Shown here: positions 41,391 through 49,874 of the stretch, one piece after another
How positions within the stretch are numbered: the stretch's first letter is position 1
How the letters are laid out: each line of letters opens with the position of its first letter
Source of the DNA: Candidatus Atribacteria bacterium
Lineage (GTDB): Bacteria > Atribacterota > Phoenicimicrobiia > Phoenicimicrobiales > Phoenicimicrobiaceae
NCBI GenBank assembly: GCA_003513845.1
Contig: DOTB01000031.1
Location: 1-62,435 of the forward strand
Direction: 5' to 3'
Length of the DNA stretch: 62,435 bases
Made by a program: the position numbers and the translations under genes
Notes under the pieces: model-generated
Seen by the model: only the letters and a program-made list of their open reading frames with translations
Database searches by the model: none
What the model was told of the DNA's origin: nothing

Positions 41391-42302
41391 TTACACCTTT
41401 TCTGCAATTTTTTCACCCAAAAGACCTCTGGGACGAAAGATTAAGACTAATATCAGGATTAAAAATACAAAAACATCTTTATAGGCTGTGGAAATATAGG
41501 CAGAGCCTAACATTTCAAAGATTCCTAAAAGAAGTCCTCCTACCATTGCTCCTGGGATATTACCAATACCCCCTAAAATTGTGGCAGTAAAGGCTTTTAA
41601 TCCATAGTTCCAGCCCATAGTAAAACTGATTTGACGATAATACATTCCTACCATAACTCCTGCTGTTCCGCCTAAAGCAGGACCTAAAGCGAAAATAAAA
41701 AATATTACAGTATTTATATTTATCCCCATTAAGGCAGCAGTATCTCTATCTAGAGCTGACGCTCTGATAGCTGCCCCAAAAGTTGTCTTTTGAATTATGT
41801 AATATAAGAAAGCTAATAATATGAAAGACAGAATTAAAATAATTATTTGAAGAAGAGTAATATGAATTCCACCTATTTCAAAACGTACTGTAGGTACAAC
41901 ATTTACAGGATAAGCCTGGTAACGTGGACCCCAGATTACCATAATCATATTTTCCAAAAAAATTGATACACCTAAAGCAGAAACGACTGCAGGAAGCCGC
42001 CCTGCTGGATAAATCGGGCGATAGGCTATTCGCTCAACTAATATTCCAGCCATACCTATGCCGATTGCGGCTATTAACATAGCCGCAATCATTCCACCTG
42101 CTAAACCAAAGTTGGTGGTTACATAGGCATTTCCCCATACGAGGAGGGTAAATCCCAGGTAAGAACCCAGAGCAAATAAATCTCCATGAGCAAAATTAAT
42201 TAGTTTCATTACTCCATATACCATAGAATACCCTAAGGCGATTAGAGCATAAAAAGACCCGATTGTTAGTCCATTTATCATCTGCTCTAAAAAAATTCTC
42301 AT
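41391..42302 (-). CDS. livH: Amino-acid ABC transporter permease LivH
   Basis: 303 aa, about eight membrane segments; GLTIGSFYALIALGYSMVYG and MKLINFAHGDLFALGSYLG are LivH hallmarks, and IRASALDRDTAALMGIN is the coupling loop that contacts the ATPase. Confidence 0.93.
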   Translation of the reverse strand: MRIFLEQMINGLTIGSFYALIALGYSMVYGVMKLINFAHGDLFALGSYLGFTLLVWGNAYVTTNFGLAGGMIAAMLIAAIGIGMAGILVERIAYRPIYPAGRLPAVVSALGVSIFLENMIMVIWGPRYQAYPVNVVPTVRFEIGGIHITLLQIIILILSFILLAFLYYIIQKTTFGAAIRASALDRDTAALMGININTVIFFIFALGPALGGTAGVMVGMYYRQISFTMGWNYGLKAFTATILGGIGNIPGAMVGGLLLGIFEMLGSAYISTAYKDVFVFLILILVLIFRPRGLLGEKIAEKV

Positions 42303-42320
42303 CTTTTACTCCTTACCCTT

Positions 42321-43487
42321 TTATTCTTCATAAATATCGAAGCCACCTTCTTCGTTTACTACATACATCAGATACGGAACTCCTTCTCTATCTCCTTTTT
42401 CCGTAAAACCGATTGAACCAGTAATACCTGGAACACCATCAACTTCATTTCTAAGATACTCAGCTAAAATATCAGAATCGGTAGAACCAGTCTTATCGAT
42501 GGCATAGGCAATAATATTTAAAGCATCAGCAGCATATACTGGCCAGGGACTGGAAGGAATTTCTCCGTATTTTGCTTTATAAGCTTCTAAGAATATCTTT
42601 GATTCTGGGTAAGGAAGTTCTGCCGGCATAGGTTCCTGAGTCATAAAACACCCTTTTGCCTTTTCTATTCCAGCAATCTTTACAAATTCATCATTGATAG
42701 CTGCATTACCACCTACGAAAGGACAATCGATACCTATGTCTCGTGCTTGAGATACTATTAATGCAGCTTCAGGGTAATAACCAGTAAAGTAGAGCACATC
42801 TGGATTGGTCTCCCGAACTTTAGTTAAAGGAACAGAGAAATCCTTCTCACCAGGAGTAATAGCATCATAATAAACTATCTCTACTTCCCCGGCATCAACC
42901 TTTGGTTGTAATGACTTTTTGGTCTCTTCGGCCACTCCCTTAGCAAAAGTAGTGTTATCATGCATAATAGCTATTCTTTTTGCTCCGAAAACCCGAGGTA
43001 CATAATCCGCAAAGAAGATACCCTGAGCACTATCAATACCGCAAGTACGGAAAAAGTATTTCAATCCTCTTTCGGTTAAACGAACAGCGGTTGCCCCATA
43101 AGCAATATTAACTTTTTTGAATTTTTCATATAGATTAGAAGCAGGTTCACATACTGAGGAACCATACGTAGAAACAGAAGCCACTACATCCTTCTGAGAA
43201 ATTAGCTTCATTGCTGCTAAGGCTCCTGCTTTGGGTTCACAAGCATCATCAGCAACTCTAAGTTCAATCATTCTACCACCTAAAATACCACCCTTTTCAT
43301 TAATTAATTGGGCTGCTATTTCACAAGATTGCTTTGCCATTTGCCCTTCATATGCCCAGGCTCCAGTTATTGGTCCCTGAAGTCCAATTACAACTGGTGG
43401 TTTCTCTGCTGCCATTACACCTGAATAAGTTACACCAAGAGCGAATACTAATAAACTGATAATTAACAGATACTTGATACTTTTCAC
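42321..43487 (-). CDS. Amino-acid ABC transporter substrate-binding protein (LivK-like)
   Basis: 388 aa from GTG at 43487 behind AGGAGGATTAAAA. Sec signal peptide (LLIISLLVFALGVTYSGVMA), no lipobox cysteine. Periplasmic-binding fold type 1 (VVIGLQGPITGAWAYEGQMA, DDACEPKAGALAAMKLI). Ligand is not readable; the adjacent dehydrogenase genes suggest proline, hydroxyproline or another N-substituted amino acid rather than leucine. Head of the liv operon. Confidence 0.88.
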   Translation of the reverse strand: MKSIKYLLIISLLVFALGVTYSGVMAAEKPPVVIGLQGPITGAWAYEGQMAKQSCEIAAQLINEKGGILGGRMIELRVADDACEPKAGALAAMKLISQKDVVASVSTYGSSVCEPASNLYEKFKKVNIAYGATAVRLTERGLKYFFRTCGIDSAQGIFFADYVPRVFGAKRIAIMHDNTTFAKGVAEETKKSLQPKVDAGEVEIVYYDAITPGEKDFSVPLTKVRETNPDVLYFTGYYPEAALIVSQARDIGIDCPFVGGNAAINDEFVKIAGIEKAKGCFMTQEPMPAELPYPESKIFLEAYKAKYGEIPSSPWPVYAADALNIIAYAIDKTGSTDSDILAEYLRNEVDGVPGITGSIGFTEKGDREGVPYLMYVVNEEGGFDIYEE

Positions 43488-43592
43488 TTTTAATCCTCCT
43501 TTTATTTTTTTAAAATTAGAAAATTACTAAGACTTGTAGGCTTGATAAGTTACCTTATAATCATATTTTCTTTTAATTTATTTTAGGTAAAT

Positions 43593-43678
43593 ACCTCACC
43601 TCCTTCTCATTTCCCAGTAGTTTCTTGCAAAATATTATTCCTTGTTAATTAATAGGTCTTCCCATAATGCAAGAAACT
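43593..43678 (-). promoter_or_regulatory. Structured leader upstream of the liv operon
   Basis: An 11-base inverted repeat AGTTTCTTGCA (43619-43629) / TGCAAGAAACT (43668-43678) encloses a 38-base loop. Downstream (minus strand) is AAGGAGGTGAGGT (43593-43605), a near-perfect ribosome-binding sequence about 105 bases before the livK-like start, but no reading frame with a normal start codon follows it. Confidence 0.45.
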
Positions 43679-43725
43679 GTTTTTGGGCAACTTTCTATTG
43701 AAATCACCAATCTTATATTAAATAT

Positions 43726-43935
43726 GGTTATTTCCCAAAAAGCTAAAAATACTTTCAATGGGTTATGTATATATTACGCCACAGCTAATTTTATAGCAAA
43801 TTATGACTTTTTGGTTATAATTATGTTGTAGGGGCACAATGAATTGTGCCCTCGCTCTAATTGTTTAATTTCTCCTGTGGGCACGATACATCGTGCCCCT
43901 ACCTTACAATTTTATCTACTTTTTGGGTTTCAATC
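43726..43935. mobile_element. Full-length MITE-like element, copy 1
   Basis: Ends GGTTATTTCCCAAAAAGC and TACTTTTTGGGTTTCAATC are imperfect inverted repeats around a 10-base core CCCAAAAAG. The interior has a TTATGACTTTTTGGTTATAA segment, then GGGCACAATGAATTGTGCCC and GGGCACGATACATCGTGCCC with a linker. About 210 bases, no gene. Confidence 0.75.
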
Positions 43936-43991
43936 AAATATATAATTCTATATAAAATTAAAAAATCCTTCTTTTTGCTTATATTATAATT

Positions 43992-44190
43992 GGTTATTTC
44001 CCAAAAAGCCAAAAATATTTTTAACGCATTATATTGATAGTATATTTTAGATAATTTTATAATAAATTACAACTTTTTTGGTTATAATTAGGTAGTAGGG
44101 GCACAATGAATTGTGCCCTTGCCATATTGTTGCCTAATTTCTCCTGTGGGCACGATGCATCGTGCCCCTACTACATTACTATTTTGTGTG
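43992..44190. mobile_element. MITE-like element, copy 2, abutting the oxidoreductase gene
   Basis: Same layout as the copy at 43726, same orientation, about 55 bases away. Its right end (GTGTGCTTTT) runs into the stop codon of the oxidoreductase gene at 44194, so the terminal repeat is lost or was replaced by the gene end. Confidence 0.72.
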
Positions 44191-44193
44191 CTT

Positions 44194-45348
44194 TTAAACT
44201 ACCGAAGGTTCAAGAATTAGTTCTCCCCTTTCAAATCTTCCAACATCTAATTTATCTTCTATGGATAGAGAAGTCCTACCGGTTAATATTAATTCTGCAA
44301 TTAATTTGCTGGTTACCGGGGCTAACATAAATCCATGTCCGCTAAACCCTATTGCCATATAAAAACCGCTCATCTTGGGATGTTCCCCCAAGATTGGTTG
44401 GGCATCAGGACTCACATTATATAGACCAGCCCATTGTCTTACCATACTCACCTCTTTTAATAAAGGTACTACCGCAGTAATTTTTTGAGCCATCTCTCGA
44501 GCGAACTGCCAGCTTGAGCCCATATCATACCCTTTAGGTTCATTCGGGTCACCAAAGCCCATTATTATACTCCCATGAGGAGTCTGTTGACAATAGAAAT
44601 TGTGAGAAAAAGACATTAGCATTGGCCGAAATAAAGGATCGACTGGTTCAGTAATTAAAATTTGATGTCGTTGAGAATAGACAGGTAAATCCAACCCTGC
44701 CATTTTTCCAATCACTCCCGAATATCCTCCGGCTGCATTTACTACAATGGAAGTAAATATCTTCCCTTTATCTGTATTAACTGCCACTATTCTGTTGTTT
44801 TTTGTTTCAATCTCTTTTACTTCAGTAAAAGTATATATCTTTACTCCCAACCTTTTAGCTGCTTCCGCATAGGCAAAGTTTGTTTTAAAGGGATCTGCGT
44901 GACCATCGGTAGGACAAAAAGTTGCAGCTAATACACCTTCTGTATTTAAAGGTGGAACAATCTCTTTGGCCTCTTTAACCGTGATAAATCTGGAATCAAT
45001 ACCTAAAGATTGTTGCAGAGCCACATTTTTCTTAAATTGATTAACTTCTCTTTCGGTATAAGCCAGGATTAGATAGCCACCTTGATTAAGTTCGATCTCA
45101 TAATCCAGTTCTTCACTTAAATTCTCAAAAATCTTAATACTCTCTCGGGCCAGGATACAGTTCATCTCAGTACCAAACTGCTGTCTGATTCCTGCTCCAC
45201 ATCTACCGGTTGAACCACTGGCTAAAGTATTCTTTTCTAATAATACTATATCTTCAGCCCCTAATTTAGCTAAGTTATAGGCGATGCTGCAACCGATTAC
45301 TCCCCCACCAATTATAACTATATCAGCATTTTTGATCATCATTATCAC
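44194..45348 (-). CDS. FAD-dependent amino-acid dehydrogenase, DAO family (HcnC/proline dehydrogenase beta-like)
   Basis: 384 aa. FAD-binding VIIGGGVIGCSIAYNLAKLG, a GSTGRCGAGIRQQFGT flavin motif, and SFSHNFYCQQTPHGSIIMGF of the D-amino-acid/sarcosine oxidase family. This is the substrate-oxidising subunit. It overlaps the upstream ferredoxin-like gene by 26 bases. In related complexes (archaeal dye-linked L-proline dehydrogenase, bacterial hydroxyproline or opine dehydrogenases) it works with the subunits encoded just upstream. The exact substrate is not known. Confidence 0.82.
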   Translation of the reverse strand: MIMMIKNADIVIIGGGVIGCSIAYNLAKLGAEDIVLLEKNTLASGSTGRCGAGIRQQFGTEMNCILARESIKIFENLSEELDYEIELNQGGYLILAYTEREVNQFKKNVALQQSLGIDSRFITVKEAKEIVPPLNTEGVLAATFCPTDGHADPFKTNFAYAEAAKRLGVKIYTFTEVKEIETKNNRIVAVNTDKGKIFTSIVVNAAGGYSGVIGKMAGLDLPVYSQRHQILITEPVDPLFRPMLMSFSHNFYCQQTPHGSIIMGFGDPNEPKGYDMGSSWQFAREMAQKITAVVPLLKEVSMVRQWAGLYNVSPDAQPILGEHPKMSGFYMAIGFSGHGFMLAPVTSKLIAELILTGRTSLSIEDKLDVGRFERGELILEPSVV

Positions 45349-45604
45349 CTGCCAGGGTTCCTAATTTCACTGGTTTAGTGGGAGGTCTAAAGGTAGATAT
45401 AGGCAGTTCGTCTATTTTCTTACGACAGAACCTGGCAATTTCATTAAGTATGATCCTCTGACAAGTTTTACCCTGACACCTTCCCATCCCAGCGCGAGTA
45501 ATTCTTTTTATTTCATCGAGAGTAGTATAACCTTTTTCTAATGCTTTTCTTATATCCCCCCAGGTTATATCTTCACATCGACAAATTATGACCTCATCTT
45601 TCAT
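45323..45604 (-). CDS. BFD-like [2Fe-2S]-binding subunit
   Basis: 93 aa. Four cysteines in ICRCEDITW and GMGRCQGKTCQRII form a bacterioferritin-ferredoxin-type 2Fe-2S site. Such modules pass electrons between flavins in multi-subunit amino-acid dehydrogenases. Overlaps both neighbours, indicating coupled translation. Confidence 0.8.
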   Translation of the reverse strand: MKDEVIICRCEDITWGDIRKALEKGYTTLDEIKRITRAGMGRCQGKTCQRIILNEIARFCRKKIDELPISTFRPPTKPVKLGTLAGDNDDQKC

Positions 45605-46097
45605 TTTTTTTGCCCTCCACTTTTATACTCCTAACTGTCATTGACATATTTTTGGGAACTAATATAGAAATTATGTTAGTCTTATTTTTAATCTTTTGAA
45701 CCTTTACTACTTTAACCTTATCAACTACTTCCCCGGCTCTATCTAAGGCATAAACCTCTTCTCCCTTTTGGGGTAAGGGTAACATTTCATAAGGCAATTT
45801 AATTAAAGCTTCTTTATCTGAATAATTTTCATCTATCACAAATATGGCAAGACCAGGACAAGAACTAATGCAGATTCCGCAACCAGTGCACTTATCAAAA
45901 TCAACCTGGGGCAAATCATTAATGTCTTCAAATGGTTTTATTGCCCCAAATTTACAGGATATGGCACAAGGGTTACAGGGTATCTTCTGGAAACATTCCA
46001 CAATAACTACCGGCCCTTTTGCCAATCTTTCTTTATCTGGGGTAACTTTTTTTAAATCATCCTCAGTAGGAATACCAGTTCTTTCTAACATTATCAA
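45594..46097 (-). CDS. 4Fe-4S ferredoxin-type electron-transfer subunit
   Basis: 167 aa. Cysteine clusters CFQKIPCNPCAISCKFG and CTGCGICISSCPG indicate two iron-sulfur clusters, the first spaced irregularly. The C-terminal part (GEVVDKVKVVKVQKI) is a small beta domain. Overlaps the upstream oxidoreductase stop by 4 bases. Acts as electron relay in the complex. Confidence 0.8.
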   Translation of the reverse strand: MIMLERTGIPTEDDLKKVTPDKERLAKGPVVIVECFQKIPCNPCAISCKFGAIKPFEDINDLPQVDFDKCTGCGICISSCPGLAIFVIDENYSDKEALIKLPYEMLPLPQKGEEVYALDRAGEVVDKVKVVKVQKIKNKTNIISILVPKNMSMTVRSIKVEGKKNER

Positions 46098-47194
46098 TCC
46101 CCCTCCCCCTTAATTAAAACTTTTTTTATTCCTACCTTTACCTTCTTGCTTAAAGGGTTAGCGCGCAATTCTTTTAATTCTTCCTTTAATTTTCTATTTT
46201 GCTCTGGGTAATTAGCACATTTTAATCCTAAGCTAACAGCTGCATTTAAGCCAGCAATTTGCCCTTCTAACATAGCACTACTGGCTTCTTCGATACCAGC
46301 TACATCACCGGCAATATAAATGTTATCTTTGGTTGTTTTCATATTCTCATCCCTTAGAGCAACATAACCACCGAGTTCAGGAATATATTTCATCTGACAA
46401 CCAGCCTGCCAGAGGAGATCAGAAAGCGGAGATAGTCCCACAGCCAGGCAGATAGTGTCCACTTCGAGCTCTTTCTCTGTTCCCGGTATAAATTCAAAAT
46501 TTTGATTAATTTCAGAAATTACTGCTTTTTCTACACAATCTGTACCATACACTTCTTTTAAGGTATGAGAAGTATAGATAGGTACGCCTAAACGTCTAAT
46601 TTTGGAGGCATGAACCAGATAACCACCTATCCTGGGGAGAGCCTCCACAATTGCTGCCACTTTAATACCTGCTTGCAAAAGTTGATAACTAACAATTAAA
46701 CCTATATTGCCTGCTCCTATCATCAAAACATTATTACCCGGGACTACTCCATAAAGATTCATTAGAGTTTGGACAGCTCCAGCTCCATAGACTCCTGGCA
46801 AATCATTATTTACAAAAGGCAGCATATTTTCTGAGGCACCAGTAGCTATAATAATTCTTTTAGCTTTTAGTTTTTTAAATATCTTACCATCAATTCCCTG
46901 GACAATGGTAATAACTTCATCTTCGTAATATCCAGTGACAGTTGCATTGGTGATCAGTTCAATATTCTTGTATTTTTCGATTTCCTGAATCAATTTCTTA
47001 GCAATCTCTATTCCCCTAATCCCTGCAAATTGCGCCTCTGAACCAAAAAATTTGTGAGTTTGCTTGATCAATTGACCACCTAATTCTAAACCATCATCAA
47101 TTAAGGTTATTTTTGCTCTTAAGGAGGCAGCATAAACTGCTGCTGATAATCCTGCTGGGCCTCCTCCAATAATTGCTATATCAGTCTCTCTCAA
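46094..47194 (-). CDS. NAD(P)/FAD-dependent oxidoreductase subunit (HcnB/opine oxidase alpha-like)
   Basis: 366 aa. Two dinucleotide folds: IAIIGGGPAGLSAAVYAASL (FAD) and NVLMIGAGNIGLIVSYQLLQ (NAD). GATGAS (IIATGASENMLPF) and IAGDVAGIEEASSAM are typical. Likely reoxidises the complex with NAD(P) or ferredoxin. Overlaps the small 2Fe-2S gene by 4 bases. Confidence 0.82.
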   Translation of the reverse strand: MRETDIAIIGGGPAGLSAAVYAASLRAKITLIDDGLELGGQLIKQTHKFFGSEAQFAGIRGIEIAKKLIQEIEKYKNIELITNATVTGYYEDEVITIVQGIDGKIFKKLKAKRIIIATGASENMLPFVNNDLPGVYGAGAVQTLMNLYGVVPGNNVLMIGAGNIGLIVSYQLLQAGIKVAAIVEALPRIGGYLVHASKIRRLGVPIYTSHTLKEVYGTDCVEKAVISEINQNFEFIPGTEKELEVDTICLAVGLSPLSDLLWQAGCQMKYIPELGGYVALRDENMKTTKDNIYIAGDVAGIEEASSAMLEGQIAGLNAAVSLGLKCANYPEQNRKLKEELKELRANPLSKKVKVGIKKVLIKGEGD

Positions 47195-47496
47195 TTGAAA
47201 TCACCTTTCCCTTTTTGAGTTTCAATCTTCATCCCTTCTTCCAATTTAGTTACGCAGGTCCTTACATTAGGGATGCCATTTACTTTCATCAGACAGGATG
47301 AACATTTGCCTATGGCACAAAAGAATCCTCGAGGTCGATGATACTTAATACTCCTGCTTAATACCTTTACTCCTGCGGCAACTATGGCAGAAGCAATTGG
47401 TTCTCCTTCGTAGCCCTCCATCTCTTTTCCGTCTAAATAAAATCTTATTTTTTTACCTGGATAAAATTCTAAGATAGGATGTTCTTTTATCCGCAT
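47191..47496 (-). CDS. [2Fe-2S] SoxA/HcnA-like small subunit
   Basis: 101 aa. SRSIKYHRPRGFFCAIGKCS and SCLMKVNGIPNVRTC carry the Fer2_4-type four cysteines of the HcnA and sarcosine oxidase alpha N-terminal domain. First gene of a five-gene, fully overlapping operon. Confidence 0.82.
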   Translation of the reverse strand: MRIKEHPILEFYPGKKIRFYLDGKEMEGYEGEPIASAIVAAGVKVLSRSIKYHRPRGFFCAIGKCSSCLMKVNGIPNVRTCVTKLEEGMKIETQKGKGDFN

Positions 47497-47559
47497 ACTA
47501 TCCCTCCTAATTTTTTATAACATTTCATAATATCGTAAAATATTATATATGGTGTATTT

Positions 47560-47790
47560 CTAACAAATTTATAACAAATTTTGATTTTTTGCTTATAATT
47601 ATATTGTGGGGGCACAATGAATTGTACCCTTCTTATTTTAATGCCCAGTCTCTCCTGTGGGCACGATACATCGTGCCCTACATTTATGATACATCGTGCC
47701 CTACATTTACAATGTCTCTGGCCCCGACATTTACAATGTCTCTTGCCTTTACATTACGGTTTTGTTTATTTTTTTGATTACAACCATTTT
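47560..47790. mobile_element. Degraded MITE-like element with internal tandem duplication
   Basis: Interior GGGCACAATGAATTGTACCC and GGGCACGATACATCGTGCCC, then GATACATCGTGCCCTACATT and TTTACAATGTCTCTGGCC/TTTACAATGTCTCTTGCC duplicated segments, and a diverged right end TTTTTTTGATTACAACC. Open frames across it are repeat-derived. Confidence 0.65.
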
Positions 47791-47791
47791 A

Positions 47792-48697
47792 TTATTTCAA
47801 CATAAAAATAGCAGCCATACGGCCTGTCTTCCCCTTATCTCTTCGGTAGGAAAAGAAAAGTTCAGGGCAATCAGCCGTGCAAATTTCATTAATAAAAATA
47901 TTCTTTTTTTCTATTCCGCCTTTGATTAGCTGAAGATAGTTTGCTTTTTTTAAATCAAGACTTCGTTCATTTTCGTTTTGTATAGAGAATATTTTATGAC
48001 TAAAATTATTTTTATTTGTCCAATAATCGTTAATTTGATTTTGATTTTTAATCTTATAACAACACGGACCAATGGAAGGAAAAATAGCAGCTAAGCAGGA
48101 TTGAGGATTTGTACCAAATATCTTTTGCATCTTATCCAAAGCCTTTGAAGTTATTTGCAGTTCCGTTCCTCTCCCCCCACTATGAATTAATCCAATTGCT
48201 TTCTTAACGGGGTCTAAAATAAAAATTGGCACACAATCAGCATAACACATTAGAAGCGGAATTCCAGGGATATTGGTAATTAAGGCATCGGTTTCCGCTA
48301 ATGCGTCAGAATATTTTAAGGCTCCCCTTCCTTTATCTTCTTTTTTAACCACAGTTATTTTATCCTTATGGATTTGTCGTGCAGATACAATATAACGATA
48401 ATTAATACCTAAAATATTGGTAATTATCTTTCTATTCTCTGTAACACAACTTTCTTTATCGTCTACATTATAAGATGTATTGAGGCTATGAAAGGGATAT
48501 TTGCTTACTCCACCTAACCGAGTGGTAAAAGTATTTATTACTAAGTTGGTATTATCTAATGGTCTACATTTTAGATATTTTACTTGCCCAAATTCTTCTA
48601 ATTTAAAATTTTGGTTCAAATTATCTCTTCTTTTCTTTTTTTCACAATTACTAAATTTCGAACCACATGCAATAATTATTTTATTACCCCTACACAT
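47792..48697 (-). CDS. pgeF: PgeF/YlmD-family multicopper-fold purine nucleosidase
   Basis: Up to 301 aa; a TTG at 48619 giving 275 aa is an alternative start with a weak AGAAGAGA site. Conserved zinc/copper histidines and cysteine in INTFTTRLGGVSKYPFHSLN, VSARQIHKDKITVV, LMCYADCVPIFILDP, LIHSGGRGTE and IGPCCYKI. The Cys-His-His site acts on nucleosides and peptidoglycan-linked substrates in characterised relatives. In Bacillus this gene is next to yggS (ylmE). Confidence 0.88.
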   Translation of the reverse strand: MCRGNKIIIACGSKFSNCEKKKRRDNLNQNFKLEEFGQVKYLKCRPLDNTNLVINTFTTRLGGVSKYPFHSLNTSYNVDDKESCVTENRKIITNILGINYRYIVSARQIHKDKITVVKKEDKGRGALKYSDALAETDALITNIPGIPLLMCYADCVPIFILDPVKKAIGLIHSGGRGTELQITSKALDKMQKIFGTNPQSCLAAIFPSIGPCCYKIKNQNQINDYWTNKNNFSHKIFSIQNENERSLDLKKANYLQLIKGGIEKKNIFINEICTADCPELFFSYRRDKGKTGRMAAIFMLK

Positions 48698-48719
48698 AAT
48701 TTATAAATCACAATAACAT

Positions 48720-48804
48720 GATTGAAACCCAAAAAGTAAACAAAATTGTAGCGTAATATATACATAACCTGTTGAAAGTATTTTTGGCTTTTTGGAAAAT
48801 AACC
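48720..48804. mobile_element. Minimal MITE-like element without hairpin core
   Basis: GATTGAAACCCAAAAAGTAA at the left and TTTTTGGAAAATAACC at the right are the two family ends, joined by only about 45 bases (GTAGCGTAATATATACATAA and flanks). It lies in the orientation opposite to the copies at 43726 and 43992 and lacks the GGGCAC palindromes. Confidence 0.7.
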
Positions 48805-48892
48805 AATGATATAAAAAAATAGTAAACTAAAAACTTATGTTTAACTATAACGGCTATTCACTAACGACTTAATTAACTATTAACTATCTAAC

Positions 48893-49597
48893 TCATCTAT
48901 AATAACAATTAGCGACATACTTTTTAGCCTTCTCAGACAGTTCGGCAAGTTTTTCGCTGGAATAAGGCTTTATCTTTTGAAAAGAAGATTCAAGGGTATT
49001 TTCTGAAGGGATAAAATTTTGTAAGACATATTTCTTTGCCCCTGAAATATATTTAGCAATTTCTATAATAGTCTCTTCCGTATGTAGCAAAGGAACAACA
49101 GTAGTACGAAATTCATATTCAATTTGGGAGTTCATAATTAGTTTAATACTATCTTTTACTCTTTCTAATAATATTTTATCTTTGATACCAGCTGCCCTGG
49201 CATAATCATTAAAATTCAGTGAGGATTTAATATCCATAGCAATATAATCTATTATCCCACCATTTAAAAGTTCTTCTAATGATTCAGGATTCGTACCATT
49301 GGTATCTAACTTAATTAAAAACCCCTTTTCTTTGATTCCTTTAAAATATGCAGGTAAATCCGGATATAAAGTAGGTTCTCCTCCACTCATACAAATACCA
49401 TCGATAAAATCTTTCCTTTCCAAGAGAAAGTTATTTATTTCTTTGGAGGAGATATTGGGGAAATTGTCAGGATTTAATACTAAATCATAATTATAACAAA
49501 AAGGACATCGAAAATTACAAGAGGATACATATAAAGTGGATACAACTTTACCCTCCCAATCGATTAGCGAAGTCTCAATAATTCTCTTTATTATCAT
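48893..49597 (-). CDS. nrdG: Anaerobic ribonucleotide reductase activating protein (radical SAM)
   Basis: 234 aa. CNFRCPFC is the CX3CX2C radical-SAM cluster site. CMSGGEPTLYPDLP and DTNGTNPESLEELL are typical of the glycyl-radical activase type. Generates the glycyl radical on NrdD, encoded in the same operon. Its start overlaps the small thioredoxin-like gene stop. Confidence 0.9.
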   Translation of the reverse strand: MIIKRIIETSLIDWEGKVVSTLYVSSCNFRCPFCYNYDLVLNPDNFPNISSKEINNFLLERKDFIDGICMSGGEPTLYPDLPAYFKGIKEKGFLIKLDTNGTNPESLEELLNGGIIDYIAMDIKSSLNFNDYARAAGIKDKILLERVKDSIKLIMNSQIEYEFRTTVVPLLHTEETIIEIAKYISGAKKYVLQNFIPSENTLESSFQKIKPYSSEKLAELSEKAKKYVANCYYR

Positions 49598-49857
49598 CTT
49601 GGACTAGTTACTTCCTTTAAAATCTCTTCTAAAAAGGGAACCTGGCCTTTCCACGCTATAATCTCATTATCACCGCTGTCGGTAATTACAAAAGAAGGGG
49701 TAGACAAAATGTCATATAAACAAGCCTCAGCTAATCCATCAACTGTATCAACATCAAAATATTGAACCAATATATTTTCTTCTTCTAACTGTTCTCCCAG
49801 CCTTTTAGCCTTTGGGCAATTAGGACAATTTTTTTTCCAGAATATTTTTACTTTCAT
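49594..49857 (-). CDS. Glutaredoxin/NrdH-like thiol protein
   Basis: 87 aa, thioredoxin fold with CPNCPK-type CxxC (WKKNCPNCPKAKRLGEQLEE). STPSFVITDSG is the cis-proline region. Between nrdD and nrdG, so it is the likely electron donor for ribonucleotide reduction. Confidence 0.85.
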   Translation of the reverse strand: MKVKIFWKKNCPNCPKAKRLGEQLEEENILVQYFDVDTVDGLAEACLYDILSTPSFVITDSGDNEIIAWKGQVPFLEEILKEVTSPR

Positions 49858-49874
49858 AATATCTTTAACCTTTT

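Noticed and set aside
43488..43725. Known amino-acid riboswitch in the liv leader
   Set aside because: No glycine, lysine or T-box consensus is recognisable; only an inverted repeat and a ribosome-like site are seen.
47589..47929. Three overlapping + strand open frames
   Set aside because: They are translations of a MITE-like repeat and of the antisense of pgeF.
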